In this document: one piece after another, positions 20,654-29,141 of the stretch
Layout of the letters: every line of letters starts with the position of its first letter
Numbering within the stretch: position 1 is the stretch's first letter
DNA from: Paenacidovorax caeni
Lineage (GTDB): Bacteria; Pseudomonadota; Gammaproteobacteria; Burkholderiales; Burkholderiaceae_C
DNA: 38,454 bases
Direction: 5' to 3'
Assembly: GCF_001298675.1 (NCBI RefSeq)
Contig: NZ_CYIG01000038.1
Location: forward strand, 1-38,454
Made by a program: the position numbers and the translations under genes
Notes under the pieces: model-generated
What the model was told of the DNA's origin: nothing
The model's database searches: none
The model's input: only the letters and a program-made list of their open reading frames with translations

Positions 20654-21253
20654 ATGCTTGAGCAACGCATCCAACAGCATTTCATCGACAGCGCCGACCT
20701 GAAGTACCAAGCCGCGCAGGTACTGAGCCAGCCCATCGCGGCAGCCGTGCAGGCCGTCTTGGCGTGTGTGACCAGCGGCGGCAAGCTGCTGGCCTGCGGC
20801 AGTGGCCCCTCTGCGGCACAGGCGCGGCAGTTCGCCGCGCTGTGTGTGGCGGGGTTCGAGCGCGAGCGCCCGGAACTGGCGGCACTGGCGCTCAGCGCTG
20901 ACGCGGCGTTGCATGCCTCGCCGTCGGGCCAGATCGACGCAGAGCAAGGCTTGGCACGGCAGGTGCGCGCACTGGGGCAGGCGGGTGACGTTTTGCTGCT
21001 GTTGTCGGTGGCGGGCAACGATCCTGCACTCCTGGCAGCGGCCGTGGCGGCGCATGAGCGCGACATGAGCGTGGTTGCCCTTACGGGGCAGGCCGGTGGC
21101 GCTTTGGCGGCCATGCTGCGCGAGACCGACGTATGGATTGCCGTGCCACACGAACGCCCCGCGCGCGTGCGTGAGGTTCACGGCTTGGCCCTGCACTGCC
21201 TGTGCGATGGCGTGGATGCACAACTACTGGGTGAACAGGAGGTACCGCTATGA
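20654..21253 (+). CDS. diaA: SIS-domain protein, DiaA/GmhA-like
   Basis: The 199-residue product is a single SIS domain of the DiaA/phosphoheptose isomerase type. DiaA in E. coli binds DnaA and promotes replication initiation; GmhA makes heptose for LPS. Motifs seen are GGKLLACGSGPSAAQARQFAAL, RALGQAGDVLLLLSVAGN and RVREVHGLALHCLCDGVD. I prefer DiaA because of the yraN-diaA-dolP order and a close fit along the whole length. The start MLEQRIQQHF at ATG 20654 aligns with DiaA; an in-frame TTG three codons upstream is the alternative. The stop overlaps the dolP start (ATGA). Isomerase activity cannot be excluded from sequence alone. Confidence 0.85.
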   Translation: MLEQRIQQHFIDSADLKYQAAQVLSQPIAAAVQAVLACVTSGGKLLACGSGPSAAQARQFAALCVAGFERERPELAALALSADAALHASPSGQIDAEQGLARQVRALGQAGDVLLLLSVAGNDPALLAAAVAAHERDMSVVALTGQAGGALAAMLRETDVWIAVPHERPARVREVHGLALHCLCDGVDAQLLGEQEVPL

Positions 21254-21906
21254 AATTTGAACGATCCCGCAGCGTTTGTATGCTGCTCGCTACCGCCGCG
21301 CTGGCGGGGGGGCTGTCGGCCTGTGTGCCGCTGGTCATGGGCGGTGCCGCCGTGGGCACCCTGGTGGCGGTCGACCGCCGTACCTCGGGCACGCAGCTGG
21401 AGGACGAGGGCATCGAATTTCGTGCGGCCAACCGTCTGCATGGCCTGTACGGCGATCGGGCCCACGTCAACGTGACCAGTTGGAACCGCCAGGTGCTGCT
21501 GACCGGCGAAGTGCCCACGCAGGAAGACCGCCAGAAGGCGGAGCAGACCCTGCGCGAGGTAGAGAACGTGCGTTCCATCGTCAACGACCTGGTGGTGGCG
21601 CCGCCTTCGTCGCTGTCACAGCGCTCGAATGACACCCTTATTACCGGCAAGGTCAAGGCCAGCTTTGTCGACGCCAAGGATTTGGTCAGTGCCGCCTTCA
21701 AGGTCGTGACCGAGCGCGGCGTGGTCTACCTCATGGGCCGCGTGACCCAGCGTGAGGCGACGCGTGCCACCGAAATTGCCCGTGGCGTCAGCGGTGTGAC
21801 CAAGGTGGTGCGCGTGTTCGAGATCATTTCCGAAGAGGAGCTGCGCCGCAATTTCGCCAATCCCCAGCCCGCGCCGGTGACGCGCGACCCCGACCGCACG
21901 CCCTGA
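21250..21906 (+). CDS. dolP: BON-domain outer-membrane lipoprotein DolP (YraP)
   Basis: DolP-type lipoproteins help keep the outer membrane intact, in E. coli by acting on the BAM complex and septal envelope. The 218-residue product has a lipoprotein signal with lipobox LSAC and C25 as the lipidated residue. Two BON domains follow, about residues 70-140 (VNVTSWNRQVLLTGEVPTQ) and 145-200 (AFKVVTERGVVYLMGRVTQ). The C-terminal tail is proline-rich. It is translationally coupled to diaA. In the E. coli cluster the order is the same. Two BON domains behind a lipobox make this call strong; osmY is soluble and lacks a lipobox. Confidence 0.9.
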   Translation: MKFERSRSVCMLLATAALAGGLSACVPLVMGGAAVGTLVAVDRRTSGTQLEDEGIEFRAANRLHGLYGDRAHVNVTSWNRQVLLTGEVPTQEDRQKAEQTLREVENVRSIVNDLVVAPPSSLSQRSNDTLITGKVKASFVDAKDLVSAAFKVVTERGVVYLMGRVTQREATRATEIARGVSGVTKVVRVFEIISEEELRRNFANPQPAPVTRDPDRTP

Positions 21907-22051
21907 TACGGAGGCCTACAACCTTGCGTGCGGTGGGTTCGCCCCAGCCGTGCTTTAGATCGGCACCCTCCGCATAAGCACGGTCAGCGGCTTTCTTGCT
22001 GGCTATCAGGGTAGAGGCCAACCCATAGGCGCCGGGTTGGCAGATCGCCCC

Positions 22052-22975
22052 TTACTTTGTCAGGCGTGCGATCAGGCTGGAGGTGTCCCAGCGGTTGCCG
22101 CCCATGCGCTGCACGTCGCCATAGAACTGGTCGACCAGTGCCGTGACGGGCAGGCTTGCGCCGTTGCGCTGTGCCTCGGCCAGCACCAGGCCCAGGTCCT
22201 TGCGCATCCAGTCCACGGCGAAGCCGAAGTCGAACTTGCCTTCGACCATGGTCTTGCCGCGGTTGTCCATCTGCCAGCTTTGCGCTGCGCCCTTGCCGAT
22301 GACGTCGAGCACCAGAGGCATGTCCAGCCCCGCCTGCATGCCAAACGCCACGGCTTCAGACAACCCCTGTACCAGCCCGGCGATGCAGATCTGGTTGACC
22401 ATCTTGGTGAGCTGGCCTGCACCGCTGTCTCCCATGCGCGTAAAGGCGCGCGAGAACGCCATCGCTGTGGGGCGCACCGCCTCGAAGGGTGCCAGGTCTC
22501 CGCCGCACATCACCGTGAGCTGGCCATTCTGTGCGCCCGCTTGACCGCCCGAGACCGGGGCATCGACGAACTGCAGGCCCAGGGTGCGCGCGGCGCGGTA
22601 CAGCTCGCGTGCCACTTCGGCCGAGGCTGTGGTGTGGTCTACAAAGATGGCACCAGGCTCCATGCCGGCGAACGCGCCATCAGCGCCGAGCGTGACGGCG
22701 CGCAGATCATCGTCGTTGCCAACGCAGCAGAAAACGATGTCGGCCCCTCGCGCGGCTTCACGCGGGGTTGCCGCCTGAGCATGATTTTTGCCTCCAGCGC
22801 CTGCGTAATCTGCGCACCAAGCTATGGATTTAGTAGCGGTTCGGTTGTACACCGTGACCTGGTGACCCGCCCGCGCCAAGTGGCCTGCCATGGGGTAGCC
22901 CATGACCCCGAGGCCGAGAAAAGCCACCTTGCGTGCGGGCGTGGGTTCGTAGGTGCGGGAAGGGGTGCTGGACAT
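22052..22975 (-). CDS. NAD(P)-dependent beta-hydroxyacid dehydrogenase
   Basis: The 307-residue product belongs to the 3-hydroxyisobutyrate dehydrogenase / tartronate semialdehyde reductase superfamily. The Rossmann nucleotide loop is FLGLGVMG (from residue 19). The substrate-binding motif DAPVSGGQAGA follows at 139-148, and the catalytic lysine K191 lies in GQLTKMVNQ. N45-R46 after the second strand (TVYNR) suggests a preference for NADP. The natural substrate cannot be told from sequence. Residues 47-64 (ATKSIAWCADYAGAGGKN) are encoded by an in-frame copy of the dispersed element and lengthen the loop after the second strand compared with homologues. It lies downstream of pilU but is separated from it by a terminator. 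Confidence 0.88.
   Translation of the reverse strand: MSSTPSRTYEPTPARKVAFLGLGVMGYPMAGHLARAGHQVTVYNRTATKSIAWCADYAGAGGKNHAQAATPREAARGADIVFCCVGNDDDLRAVTLGADGAFAGMEPGAIFVDHTTASAEVARELYRAARTLGLQFVDAPVSGGQAGAQNGQLTVMCGGDLAPFEAVRPTAMAFSRAFTRMGDSGAGQLTKMVNQICIAGLVQGLSEAVAFGMQAGLDMPLVLDVIGKGAAQSWQMDNRGKTMVEGKFDFGFAVDWMRKDLGLVLAEAQRNGASLPVTALVDQFYGDVQRMGGNRWDTSSLIARLTK
22784..22837 (+). repeat. Dispersed element inside the dehydrogenase gene
   Basis: A 54-base copy of the element on the strand opposite the gene. Its most conserved parts are GCCTCCAGCGC near the start, AAGCTAT (22819-22825) and the tail GGATTTAGTAGC. By hand the first 42 bases agree with the 19222 copy at about 27 positions. The gene reads through it as exactly 18 codons (residues 47-64). 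Confidence 0.75.
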
Positions 22976-23001
22976 GGCGGGCTTTCAGGGGGAAGGAAAG
23001 G

Positions 23002-23021
23002 AAAACGCCCCTTGCGGGGCG
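23002..23021 (-). terminator. Intrinsic terminator after pilU
   Basis: On the minus strand CGCCCC and GGGGCG pair around a GCAA tetraloop, followed by TTTTCC. It closes the pilT-pilU transcript. Confidence 0.75.
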
Positions 23022-23048
23022 GGCGTACAGGGCTTGGAACGGGGCCGC

Positions 23049-24185
23049 TCAAACGATAGCGAAGTTCTCGGTGCCAGAGGCCAGGTCAATGGTCTTGGCG
23101 CGCTGGCTGCTGAGCTTGATCTGCAGCCGCAGATCGTTGAGCGAGTCGGCGTTGCGCAGTGCGTCTTCGTAGCTGACGATGTTGGCCTCGAACAGGTCGA
23201 ACAGCGCCTGGTCGAAGGTTTGCATGCCGAGGTTGCGGCTCTTCTTCATGATCTCCTTGATCTCGGCGACCTCGCCCTTGAAGATCAGGTCAGCGATCAG
23301 CGGCGTGTTCAGCATGACCTCGACCGCTGCGGCACGGCCTTTGCCGTCCTGCTTGGGCAGCAGGCGCTGCGACACCATGGCACGCAGGTTCAGCGACAGG
23401 TCCATCAGCAACTGCGCGCGGCGCTCCTCTGGGAAAAAGTTGATGACCCGGTCCAGCGCCTGGTTGGCGCTGTTGGCGTGCAGTGTCGCCAGGCACAAGT
23501 GGCCGGTTTCGGCAAAGGCCACGGCATGCTCCATGGTCTCGCGGTCGCGGATCTCGCCCATCAGGATCACATCGGGCGCCTGGCGCAGCGTGTTCTTCAG
23601 CGCAGCCTCCCAGCTCTCGGTGTCCAGCCCCACCTCGCGCTGCGTGACCACGCAGTTCTTGTGCGGGTGGACGAATTCGATCGGGTCTTCCACGGTGATG
23701 ATGTGGCCGAACGAGTTCTCGTTGCGCCAGTCCACCATGGCGGCGAGCGTGGTCGATTTGCCCGAGCCCGTAGCACCCACCAGGATGCACAGGCCGCGCT
23801 TGGTCATGGCGATTTCCTTCAGCACCTGCGGCACGCCCAGGCCGTCGATGGTGGGCAGGGTCAGCGGAATCGTGCGCAGCACCATGCCCACGCGGCCCTG
23901 CTGGATGAAGGCGTTGACGCGAAAGCGCCCGATGCCCGAGGGCGAGATGGCGAAGTTGCACTCCTTGGTGCGCTCGAAGTCCGCCACCTGGCGGTCGCTC
24001 ATGATGGAGCGCGCCAGCGTCATGGTGTGGGCCGGCGTGAGCGGCTGGGGCGACACCTTGGTCACCTTGCCGTCCACCTTGATCGCCGGGGGGAATTCCG
24101 CCGTGAGGAACAGGTCGCTGCCGCCTCGGCTCACCATGAGTTTGAGCAGGTCATTGATGAACTTACTGGCCTGGTCGCGTTCCAT
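23049..24185 (-). CDS. pilU: Type IV pilus retraction ATPase PilU
   Basis: PilU is the PilT-dependent accessory retraction motor of type IV pili, a hexameric cytoplasmic ATPase. It has 378 residues, the usual length. Walker A GATGSGKST lies at 137-145 with K143. The Walker B glutamate is E211 in ILMGEIRDRET. The His box is ETGHLCLATLHANSANQALDRV. The PilU-type C-terminal extension after the core (IVSYEDALRNADSLNDLRL) distinguishes it from PilT. It is the last gene of pilT - cyclic-nucleotide protein - pilU on the minus strand. Confidence 0.95.
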   Translation of the reverse strand: MERDQASKFINDLLKLMVSRGGSDLFLTAEFPPAIKVDGKVTKVSPQPLTPAHTMTLARSIMSDRQVADFERTKECNFAISPSGIGRFRVNAFIQQGRVGMVLRTIPLTLPTIDGLGVPQVLKEIAMTKRGLCILVGATGSGKSTTLAAMVDWRNENSFGHIITVEDPIEFVHPHKNCVVTQREVGLDTESWEAALKNTLRQAPDVILMGEIRDRETMEHAVAFAETGHLCLATLHANSANQALDRVINFFPEERRAQLLMDLSLNLRAMVSQRLLPKQDGKGRAAAVEVMLNTPLIADLIFKGEVAEIKEIMKKSRNLGMQTFDQALFDLFEANIVSYEDALRNADSLNDLRLQIKLSSQRAKTIDLASGTENFAIV

Positions 24186-24218
24186 CAGCGCTTCTCCGTG
24201 GGGTGCCCTGGGGGCGGG

Positions 24219-24854
24219 TTATTGGCGGTGCTCGCTCAGGCGTGCGCTCACGACGCGCAGGCGCAGCGACAGCTTGCGGGCCAGCAGCGCGATCAGGCTC
24301 GCGGCGAGCTGGGGATCTTTGCTCATCATGTCGTCCATGGCCTCGGCCGAGAGCACGGCGATCTCGCAGTCGGTCAGCGTGGTGCAGGCCGAAAAGCGGA
24401 TGCCGCTGTCCAGCAGCGACATTTCGCCCAGGATGTCACCTGGCCGCGTCTCGGCCAGGCGCAGGTGCTCGCCCCAGGGCTGCACGCGGTCCACGGCGAT
24501 GGTGCCGGTGAGCAGCACTACCATGAAGTTGCCGTATTCGTCCTGGCGGATCACGTCGCGGCTCGGCGCGATGGCGGCGAACTCGAAGAAGCGCTCCATG
24601 CGCTCCACGGCGTCCTTGTCCAGGTGTGCCATGTACTTGTCTTTGGACCACAGCGCCTGCAGCAGCTTGCCGCCGCGGCTGGTGGGCAGGCGCTTGGCGC
24701 CGATTTCCACGGCGCGGGCCTCCCAGGGCACAAGCAGCGAGTCGTCCACGCCCTGTCCGGCGAAGGCGGTGGTGAAAAAAACCGAGTCGCCACTCTCCTC
24801 GGAGGGCTTGTGCGCAGTGGTTTTCGCGCGCAGAAGGCTCAGAATGCCTTTCAT
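24219..24854 (-). CDS. Cyclic nucleotide-binding domain protein between pilT and pilU
   Basis: The 211-residue product carries a Crp-like cyclic-nucleotide-binding fold over about residues 75-190 (MVVLLTGTIAVDR, AETRPGDILGEMSLLDSG). No helix-turn-helix follows, so it is not a transcription factor of the Crp type. The phosphate-binding cassette GEMSLLDSGIRFS lacks the RT pair common in cAMP binders, so ligand binding is uncertain. It lies 33 bases before pilU and 48 after pilT. A role in sensing a nucleotide signal to tune twitching motors is inferred from this position. Confidence 0.8.
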   Translation of the reverse strand: MKGILSLLRAKTTAHKPSEESGDSVFFTTAFAGQGVDDSLLVPWEARAVEIGAKRLPTSRGGKLLQALWSKDKYMAHLDKDAVERMERFFEFAAIAPSRDVIRQDEYGNFMVVLLTGTIAVDRVQPWGEHLRLAETRPGDILGEMSLLDSGIRFSACTTLTDCEIAVLSAEAMDDMMSKDPQLAASLIALLARKLSLRLRVVSARLSEHRQ

Positions 24855-24902
24855 AAGGTGCTCCTGGGCGGCCGCCGGGGCCGCGGTAAGGGTGAATCAG
24901 GC

Positions 24903-25946
24903 TCAGCCGGGGAAGTTTTCCGGGATCTTGGCCTTGCTGCGGGCCTCGGCGGGGCTGATGATGTTGCGGCGCACCAGATCGGTGAGGTTCTGGTCCAGGG
25001 TCTGCATGCCCACGCTGTTGCCGGTCTGGATGGTCGAGTACATCTGTGCCACCTTGGCCTCGCGGATCAGGTTGCGGATGGCGCTGGTGCCCAGCATGAT
25101 CTCGTGCGCGGCCACGCGGCCCGAGCCGTCCTTGAGCTTGCACAGCGTCTGCGAGATCACCGCCTGCAGCGACTCGGACAGCATGGCGCGCACCATTTCC
25201 TTTTCTTCGGCGGGGAACACGTCGATGATCCGGTCGATGGTCTTGGCCGCGCTGGAGGTGTGCAGCGTGCCGAACACCAAGTGGCCCGTTTCGGCCGCCG
25301 TCATGGCCAGGCGGATGGTTTCGAGGTCGCGCATTTCGCCCACCAGGATGGCGTCCGGATCCTCGCGCAGCGCCGACTTGAGCGCGGCGGCGAACGACAG
25401 CGTCATCGGCCCGACCTCGCGCTGGTTCACCAGGCACTTTTTCGACTCGTGCACGAATTCGATCGGGTCCTCGATGGTCAGGATGTGGCCGTACTCGGTC
25501 TCGTTGAGGTGGTTCACCATGCCCGCCAGCGTGGTGGACTTGCCCGAACCCGTCGGGCCCGTCACCAGCACCAGGCCGCGCGGCTTGAGCGCCAGGTCGG
25601 CAAAGATCTTCGGCGCGTTGAGCTGCTCCAGCGTCAGGATCTTGCTCGGAATGGTCCGGAACACCGCGGCTGCGCCACGGTTCTGGTTGAACGCATTCAC
25701 GCGGAAACGCGCCAGCCCTTCGATTTCGAAGGAGAAGTCCACTTCCAGGAATTCTTCGTAGAGCTTGCGCTGGGCGTCGCTCATGATGTCGTACACCATG
25801 GAGTGCACGGTCTTGTGGTCCAGCGGATCGACGTTCAGGCGGCGCACGTCGCCGTGCACGCGGATCATGGGAGGGAGCCCAGCGGACAGGTGCAGGTCGG
25901 AAGCTTTGTTCTTGACGCTGAAAGCCAGCAATTGGGTAATGTCCAC
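24903..25946 (-). CDS. pilT: Type IV pilus retraction ATPase PilT
   Basis: PilT powers pilus retraction and twitching motility. The 347 residues match the family. It opens with DITQLLAFSVKNKASDLHLS. Walker A GPTGSGKST lies at 130-138, the Walker B glutamate is E204 in ILVGEMRDLET, and the His box is ETGHLVFGTLHTSSAAKTIDR. The C-terminal AIRNLIREAK stretch matches the family's retraction-specific tail. The start is GTG at 25946 with AGAGGGA upstream. It is divergent from yggS with only 36 bases between the start codons, an arrangement also found in pseudomonads. Confidence 0.96.
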   Translation of the reverse strand: MDITQLLAFSVKNKASDLHLSAGLPPMIRVHGDVRRLNVDPLDHKTVHSMVYDIMSDAQRKLYEEFLEVDFSFEIEGLARFRVNAFNQNRGAAAVFRTIPSKILTLEQLNAPKIFADLALKPRGLVLVTGPTGSGKSTTLAGMVNHLNETEYGHILTIEDPIEFVHESKKCLVNQREVGPMTLSFAAALKSALREDPDAILVGEMRDLETIRLAMTAAETGHLVFGTLHTSSAAKTIDRIIDVFPAEEKEMVRAMLSESLQAVISQTLCKLKDGSGRVAAHEIMLGTSAIRNLIREAKVAQMYSTIQTGNSVGMQTLDQNLTDLVRRNIISPAEARSKAKIPENFPG

Positions 25947-25960
25947 GAAATCCCTCTATC

Positions 25961-25979
25961 GTTTGGTACGCTGCCAAAC
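25961..25979. promoter_or_regulatory. Inverted repeat in the pilT-yggS divergent gap
   Basis: GTTTGG (25961-25966) and CCAAAC (25974-25979) are exact complements around 7 bases and fill half of the 36-base gap. It could be an operator or a short hairpin. Promoters for the two genes must extend into each other's coding sequence or use this site. Confidence 0.4.
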
Positions 25980-25982
25980 ATT

Positions 25983-26702
25983 ATGACCACGATTGCCAAC
26001 AACCTCCAAAAGGTTCTGGGCCAGATGGCGCAGGCCTGCCAGGGCGCCGGGCGCGCACCCGCGAGCGTTGCGCTGCTCGCCGTATCCAAGACCTTCGGCC
26101 CCGAGGCGGTGCACAGCGCCGCACTCGCAGGCCAGCGTGCCTTTGGCGAAAACTACATCCAGGAAGCCGTGGAAAAAATGGCTGCGCTGCGCGCGCTGGC
26201 GCCTGAACTAGCTGCGACCCTTGAATGGCATTGCATCGGCCCCATCCAGAGCAACAAGACGCGGCTGGTGGCCGAGCACTTCGATTGGGCGCAGACCGTG
26301 GATCGCCTCAAGATCGCGCAGCGCCTGTCCGACCAGCGCCCCGCGCACCTGCCGCCGCTCATGGTGTGCATCCAGGTGAACGTGGACGGCGGCGCCACCA
26401 AGTCCGGCGTGGCCCCTGAGGAGGCGGTAGCGCTGGCCGAGGCTGTCGCCCGGCTGCCGCGTCTGGTGCTGCGCGGTGTCCTGAGCATTCCCGATGATGC
26501 TCCTGATTTTGAAGCGCAACGCGCTCTCCACGCAAGGGCTGCAGCCATTTTTGAACGCATTAAGGCGCAGGGCTTCGCGGGCCTGGAGCGCTTCGATACC
26601 CTGTCCATGGGCATGACTGGCGACCTGGAGGCCGCCATCGCCGCTGGCAGCACCCTGGTGCGCGTGGGGCGGGGCATCTTTGGCGCGCGCACGTATTCGT
26701 GA
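25983..26702 (+). CDS. yggS: Pyridoxal phosphate homeostasis protein YggS
   Basis: YggS/PLPBP binds pyridoxal phosphate without known enzymatic activity and keeps vitamin B6 and amino-acid pools in balance. The 239-residue product is one alanine-racemase-like barrel. K36 in LLAVSKT holds PLP. Other family motifs are GENYIQE, WHCIGPIQSNK, VQVNVDGGATKSG and LSMGMTGDLEAAI, with the C-terminal RVGRGIFGAR. The ATG is the first codon that aligns and leaves a 36-base gap to pilT. Bases about 26507-26560 resemble the dispersed element weakly. Confidence 0.95.
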   Translation: MTTIANNLQKVLGQMAQACQGAGRAPASVALLAVSKTFGPEAVHSAALAGQRAFGENYIQEAVEKMAALRALAPELAATLEWHCIGPIQSNKTRLVAEHFDWAQTVDRLKIAQRLSDQRPAHLPPLMVCIQVNVDGGATKSGVAPEEAVALAEAVARLPRLVLRGVLSIPDDAPDFEAQRALHARAAAIFERIKAQGFAGLERFDTLSMGMTGDLEAAIAAGSTLVRVGRGIFGARTYS

Positions 26703-26734
26703 GCGTCGCTGCGCCACGCTGCGCCAAGTTGGGC

Positions 26735-26755
26735 GGGGGTGCATCCCTCACCCCC
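26735..26755 (+). terminator. GC-rich hairpin after yggS
   Basis: GGGGGTG (26735-26741) pairs with CACCCCC (26749-26755) around a 7-base loop. No T-run follows, so termination is uncertain. Confidence 0.4.
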
Positions 26756-26831
26756 TGTGCTTTGCCTAAGGTAAGTTGGACCAGCGTGTCCAGCAGGGCG
26801 CCAAGTTCCAGCATTTCATGAGTTTCTCGCG

Positions 26832-29141
26832 ATGCCATCACCCTCTGACAAGCCCCCATTGCAAGGGTTGAGTGCCAGCGAGGCCGCAGCCCGTCTGGGC
26901 ACGGAAGGCCCGAACCTGCTGCCAGGCAGCGCCCCAAAATCCACGGCCGCCATCGTGCGCGATGTGCTCACCGAGCCCATGTTTCTCATGCTTCTGGCCG
27001 CCGGGGGCATCTACCTGGCGCTGGGCGACCGGGCCGAGGCCTTGTTCCTGCTGGGCTTTGTCTTCGTGGTCATTGGCATCACGCTGGCGCAGGAACGCAA
27101 GACGCAGCGCGCCCTGGAGTCCCTGCGCGATCTGTCGGCGCCGCGTGCCCTAGTGATCCGCGACGGCCAGGAGCAGCGCATCGCCGGGCGCGATGTGGTG
27201 CGTGGTGACCTGCTGGTGCTGCATGAAGGCGACCGCATCGCCGCCGATGCGGTGTTGGTCGATGGCCAGCTGGAGGTGGATGAATCCTTGCTGACGGGGG
27301 AGGCGGTTCCCGTTGCCAAACAGGCTGCGGCACAGGGCGCCGAGACACCAGACAACGCCAGCCGCCTGTTTGCCAGTACGGTGGTCACCCGGGGCGTGGG
27401 CGTTGCCGAGGTGCATGCCGTGGCGGCCCAGACCGCTGTGGGGCGCATCGGTGCAGATCTGGCCACGACGGTGGAGCCACCGTCGGCGCTCCAATCAGGC
27501 TCACGCAAGCTGGTACGCGCCCTGGGGCTGGCGGCGGTGGTGCTTGCATCGGCCCAGGTGCTGCTGGGCTGGTGGTGGAACGACCACCCGTTGCTCGACA
27601 GCCTGCTGTCGGGCATTGCCCTGGCCATGGCCATCCTGCCGGAAGAGATTCCGGTGATCTTGACCGTGTTCCTGGCGCTGGGGGCTTGGCGTATTTCCCA
27701 CCAGAAGGTGCTGACACGGCGCGTCACCGCGGTGGAGGCGCTGGGTGCCATCACCGTGCTGGCGGTGGACAAGACCGGCACCCTCACCGTCAATCGCATG
27801 GCCGTGGCCGAGCTGGCGACGGACGGCCCGCATTTCCGCGCAGAGGGCGCCAGCGAGTTGCCCGAAGATTTTCACCGGCTGGTCGAGTTCGCCATGCTGG
27901 CCACACCGGGCGATCCGTTCGACCCGATGGAAAAAGCCATCCAGCATTTCGGCCGCCAGTGGCTGGCCGGCACCGAGCATGTGCACGTGGGGCGCGAGCC
28001 GGAGTTTGAGTACGCCCTCTCTGGCGATATTTTGGCCATGACCCGGGTGTTCGCCAGCGGTGAGCCGGATGTGCACCTGCTGGCCACCAAGGGCGCGCCC
28101 GAAGCGGTGGCCGACCTGTGCCACCTGGACCCCGAGCGGCGCAGCGCCATCCGCTGCCAGGTGGAAGCCATGGCCGAGCGTGGCCTGCGCGTGTTGGGCG
28201 TGGCGTGCGGGCGCTGGAAAGGCGCCGCGCCAGGCAGCAACCAGCCGCCGCCATGGCCGTCCAGCCAGCACGATTTCGACTTCGATTTTCTGGGCCTGGT
28301 GGCGCTTGCCGACCCGCCGCGCCCCGAAGTGCCTGCTGCGCTGGCCGAATGCCGCCGCGCGGGCGTGCGCGTCATCATGATGACGGGTGACCACCCGGCC
28401 ACGGCCCGCGCCATCGCGCGCCAGGTGGGGCTGTCCGAGCGTCCGCAAACCCTCACGGGGGCGGAGCTGGAGGCGCTGGATGACGCGGCGCTGGCCGCTC
28501 GGCTGCGCCATGTCGATCTGTGTGCGCGCCTCAAACCCGAGCACAAGCTGCGCCTAGTGCGTCTGCTGCGCGCCCGTGGCGAAGTGGTGGCGATGACTGG
28601 CGACGGGGTCAACGACGCCCCGGCGCTCAAGGCGGCCGACGTGGGCATCGCCATGGGCGAGCGTGGCACCGATGTGGCCCGCGAGGCCGCCGCCCTGGTG
28701 CTGCTGGACGACAGCTTTGCGCGCATCGTGGCCGCCATTCGCCAGGGGCGCCGCATTGACGACAACGTGCGCAAGGCCACGCGGTTCGTCTTCGCCGTGC
28801 ATATCCCGATCATTGGGCTGGCGCTGGTCCCTGCGGTGCTGCACTGGCCGGCGCTGCTGCTGCCGGTGCACATCGTGCTGCTGGAGCTCTTGATCGACCC
28901 GGCCTGCTCCATCGTCTTTGAAGCCGAGCCGGAAGATGCCGACACCATGCAGCGCCCGCCACGGCCCGTGGCCGACTCCCCGTTTGCCGTTGCGCCCCTG
29001 CTGTGGTCGGTGCTGCAGGGCGCGGGCATCGCGGCGGTGCTGCTGGCGGGCCAGGCGTGGCTGGTGGCGCGCAAGGCTGGCAGCCCGAACAAGGCCGCGC
29101 GGTGGTGTTGGTGGTCCTGGTGTCGTGTGTGCTGCTGCTGA
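26832..29141 (+). CDS. P-type cation-transporting ATPase, frameshifted near the C-terminus
   Basis: This is a P2/P3-type cation pump without heavy-metal CPx motif. The actuator motif is LLTGEAVPV (T155), the phosphorylated aspartate is D313 in DKTGTLT, and the hinge is MTGDGVNDAPALKAADVGIAM (GDGVND 590-595). The membrane motif is PEEIPV in the ion-site helix, in place of PEGLP of calcium pumps. The ion is not determined. The frame ends at 29141 in a cysteine/tryptophan-rich stretch that is not family-like. The expected last helices continue in another frame to 29395. Adding one C near 29096 (GGCCGCG to GGCCCGCG) would give a normal 854-residue protein. The break is either a recent mutation or a sequencing error. 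Confidence 0.88.
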   Translation: MPSPSDKPPLQGLSASEAAARLGTEGPNLLPGSAPKSTAAIVRDVLTEPMFLMLLAAGGIYLALGDRAEALFLLGFVFVVIGITLAQERKTQRALESLRDLSAPRALVIRDGQEQRIAGRDVVRGDLLVLHEGDRIAADAVLVDGQLEVDESLLTGEAVPVAKQAAAQGAETPDNASRLFASTVVTRGVGVAEVHAVAAQTAVGRIGADLATTVEPPSALQSGSRKLVRALGLAAVVLASAQVLLGWWWNDHPLLDSLLSGIALAMAILPEEIPVILTVFLALGAWRISHQKVLTRRVTAVEALGAITVLAVDKTGTLTVNRMAVAELATDGPHFRAEGASELPEDFHRLVEFAMLATPGDPFDPMEKAIQHFGRQWLAGTEHVHVGREPEFEYALSGDILAMTRVFASGEPDVHLLATKGAPEAVADLCHLDPERRSAIRCQVEAMAERGLRVLGVACGRWKGAAPGSNQPPPWPSSQHDFDFDFLGLVALADPPRPEVPAALAECRRAGVRVIMMTGDHPATARAIARQVGLSERPQTLTGAELEALDDAALAARLRHVDLCARLKPEHKLRLVRLLRARGEVVAMTGDGVNDAPALKAADVGIAMGERGTDVAREAAALVLLDDSFARIVAAIRQGRRIDDNVRKATRFVFAVHIPIIGLALVPAVLHWPALLLPVHIVLLELLIDPACSIVFEAEPEDADTMQRPPRPVADSPFAVAPLLWSVLQGAGIAAVLLAGQAWLVARKAGSPNKAARWCWWSWCRVCCC

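Noticed and set aside
21980-22025. Possible degenerate element copy between dolP and the dehydrogenase
   Set aside because: On the minus strand GGCCTCTACCC and CAGCAAG match the left part, but the core AAGCGCTAGCAGCTAT is absent. It is too weak to count.
22953-25982. Long plus-strand open frame leading into yggS
   Set aside because: It is antisense to pilU, the nucleotide-domain gene and pilT, with shadow-type composition. Only the part from 25983 is a real protein.
26507-26560. Possible further element copy inside yggS
   Set aside because: GCAAGGGCTGCAGCCAT resembles the right half of the element but needs a gap, and the left half does not match. The encoded helix is normal for YggS, so chance similarity cannot be excluded.
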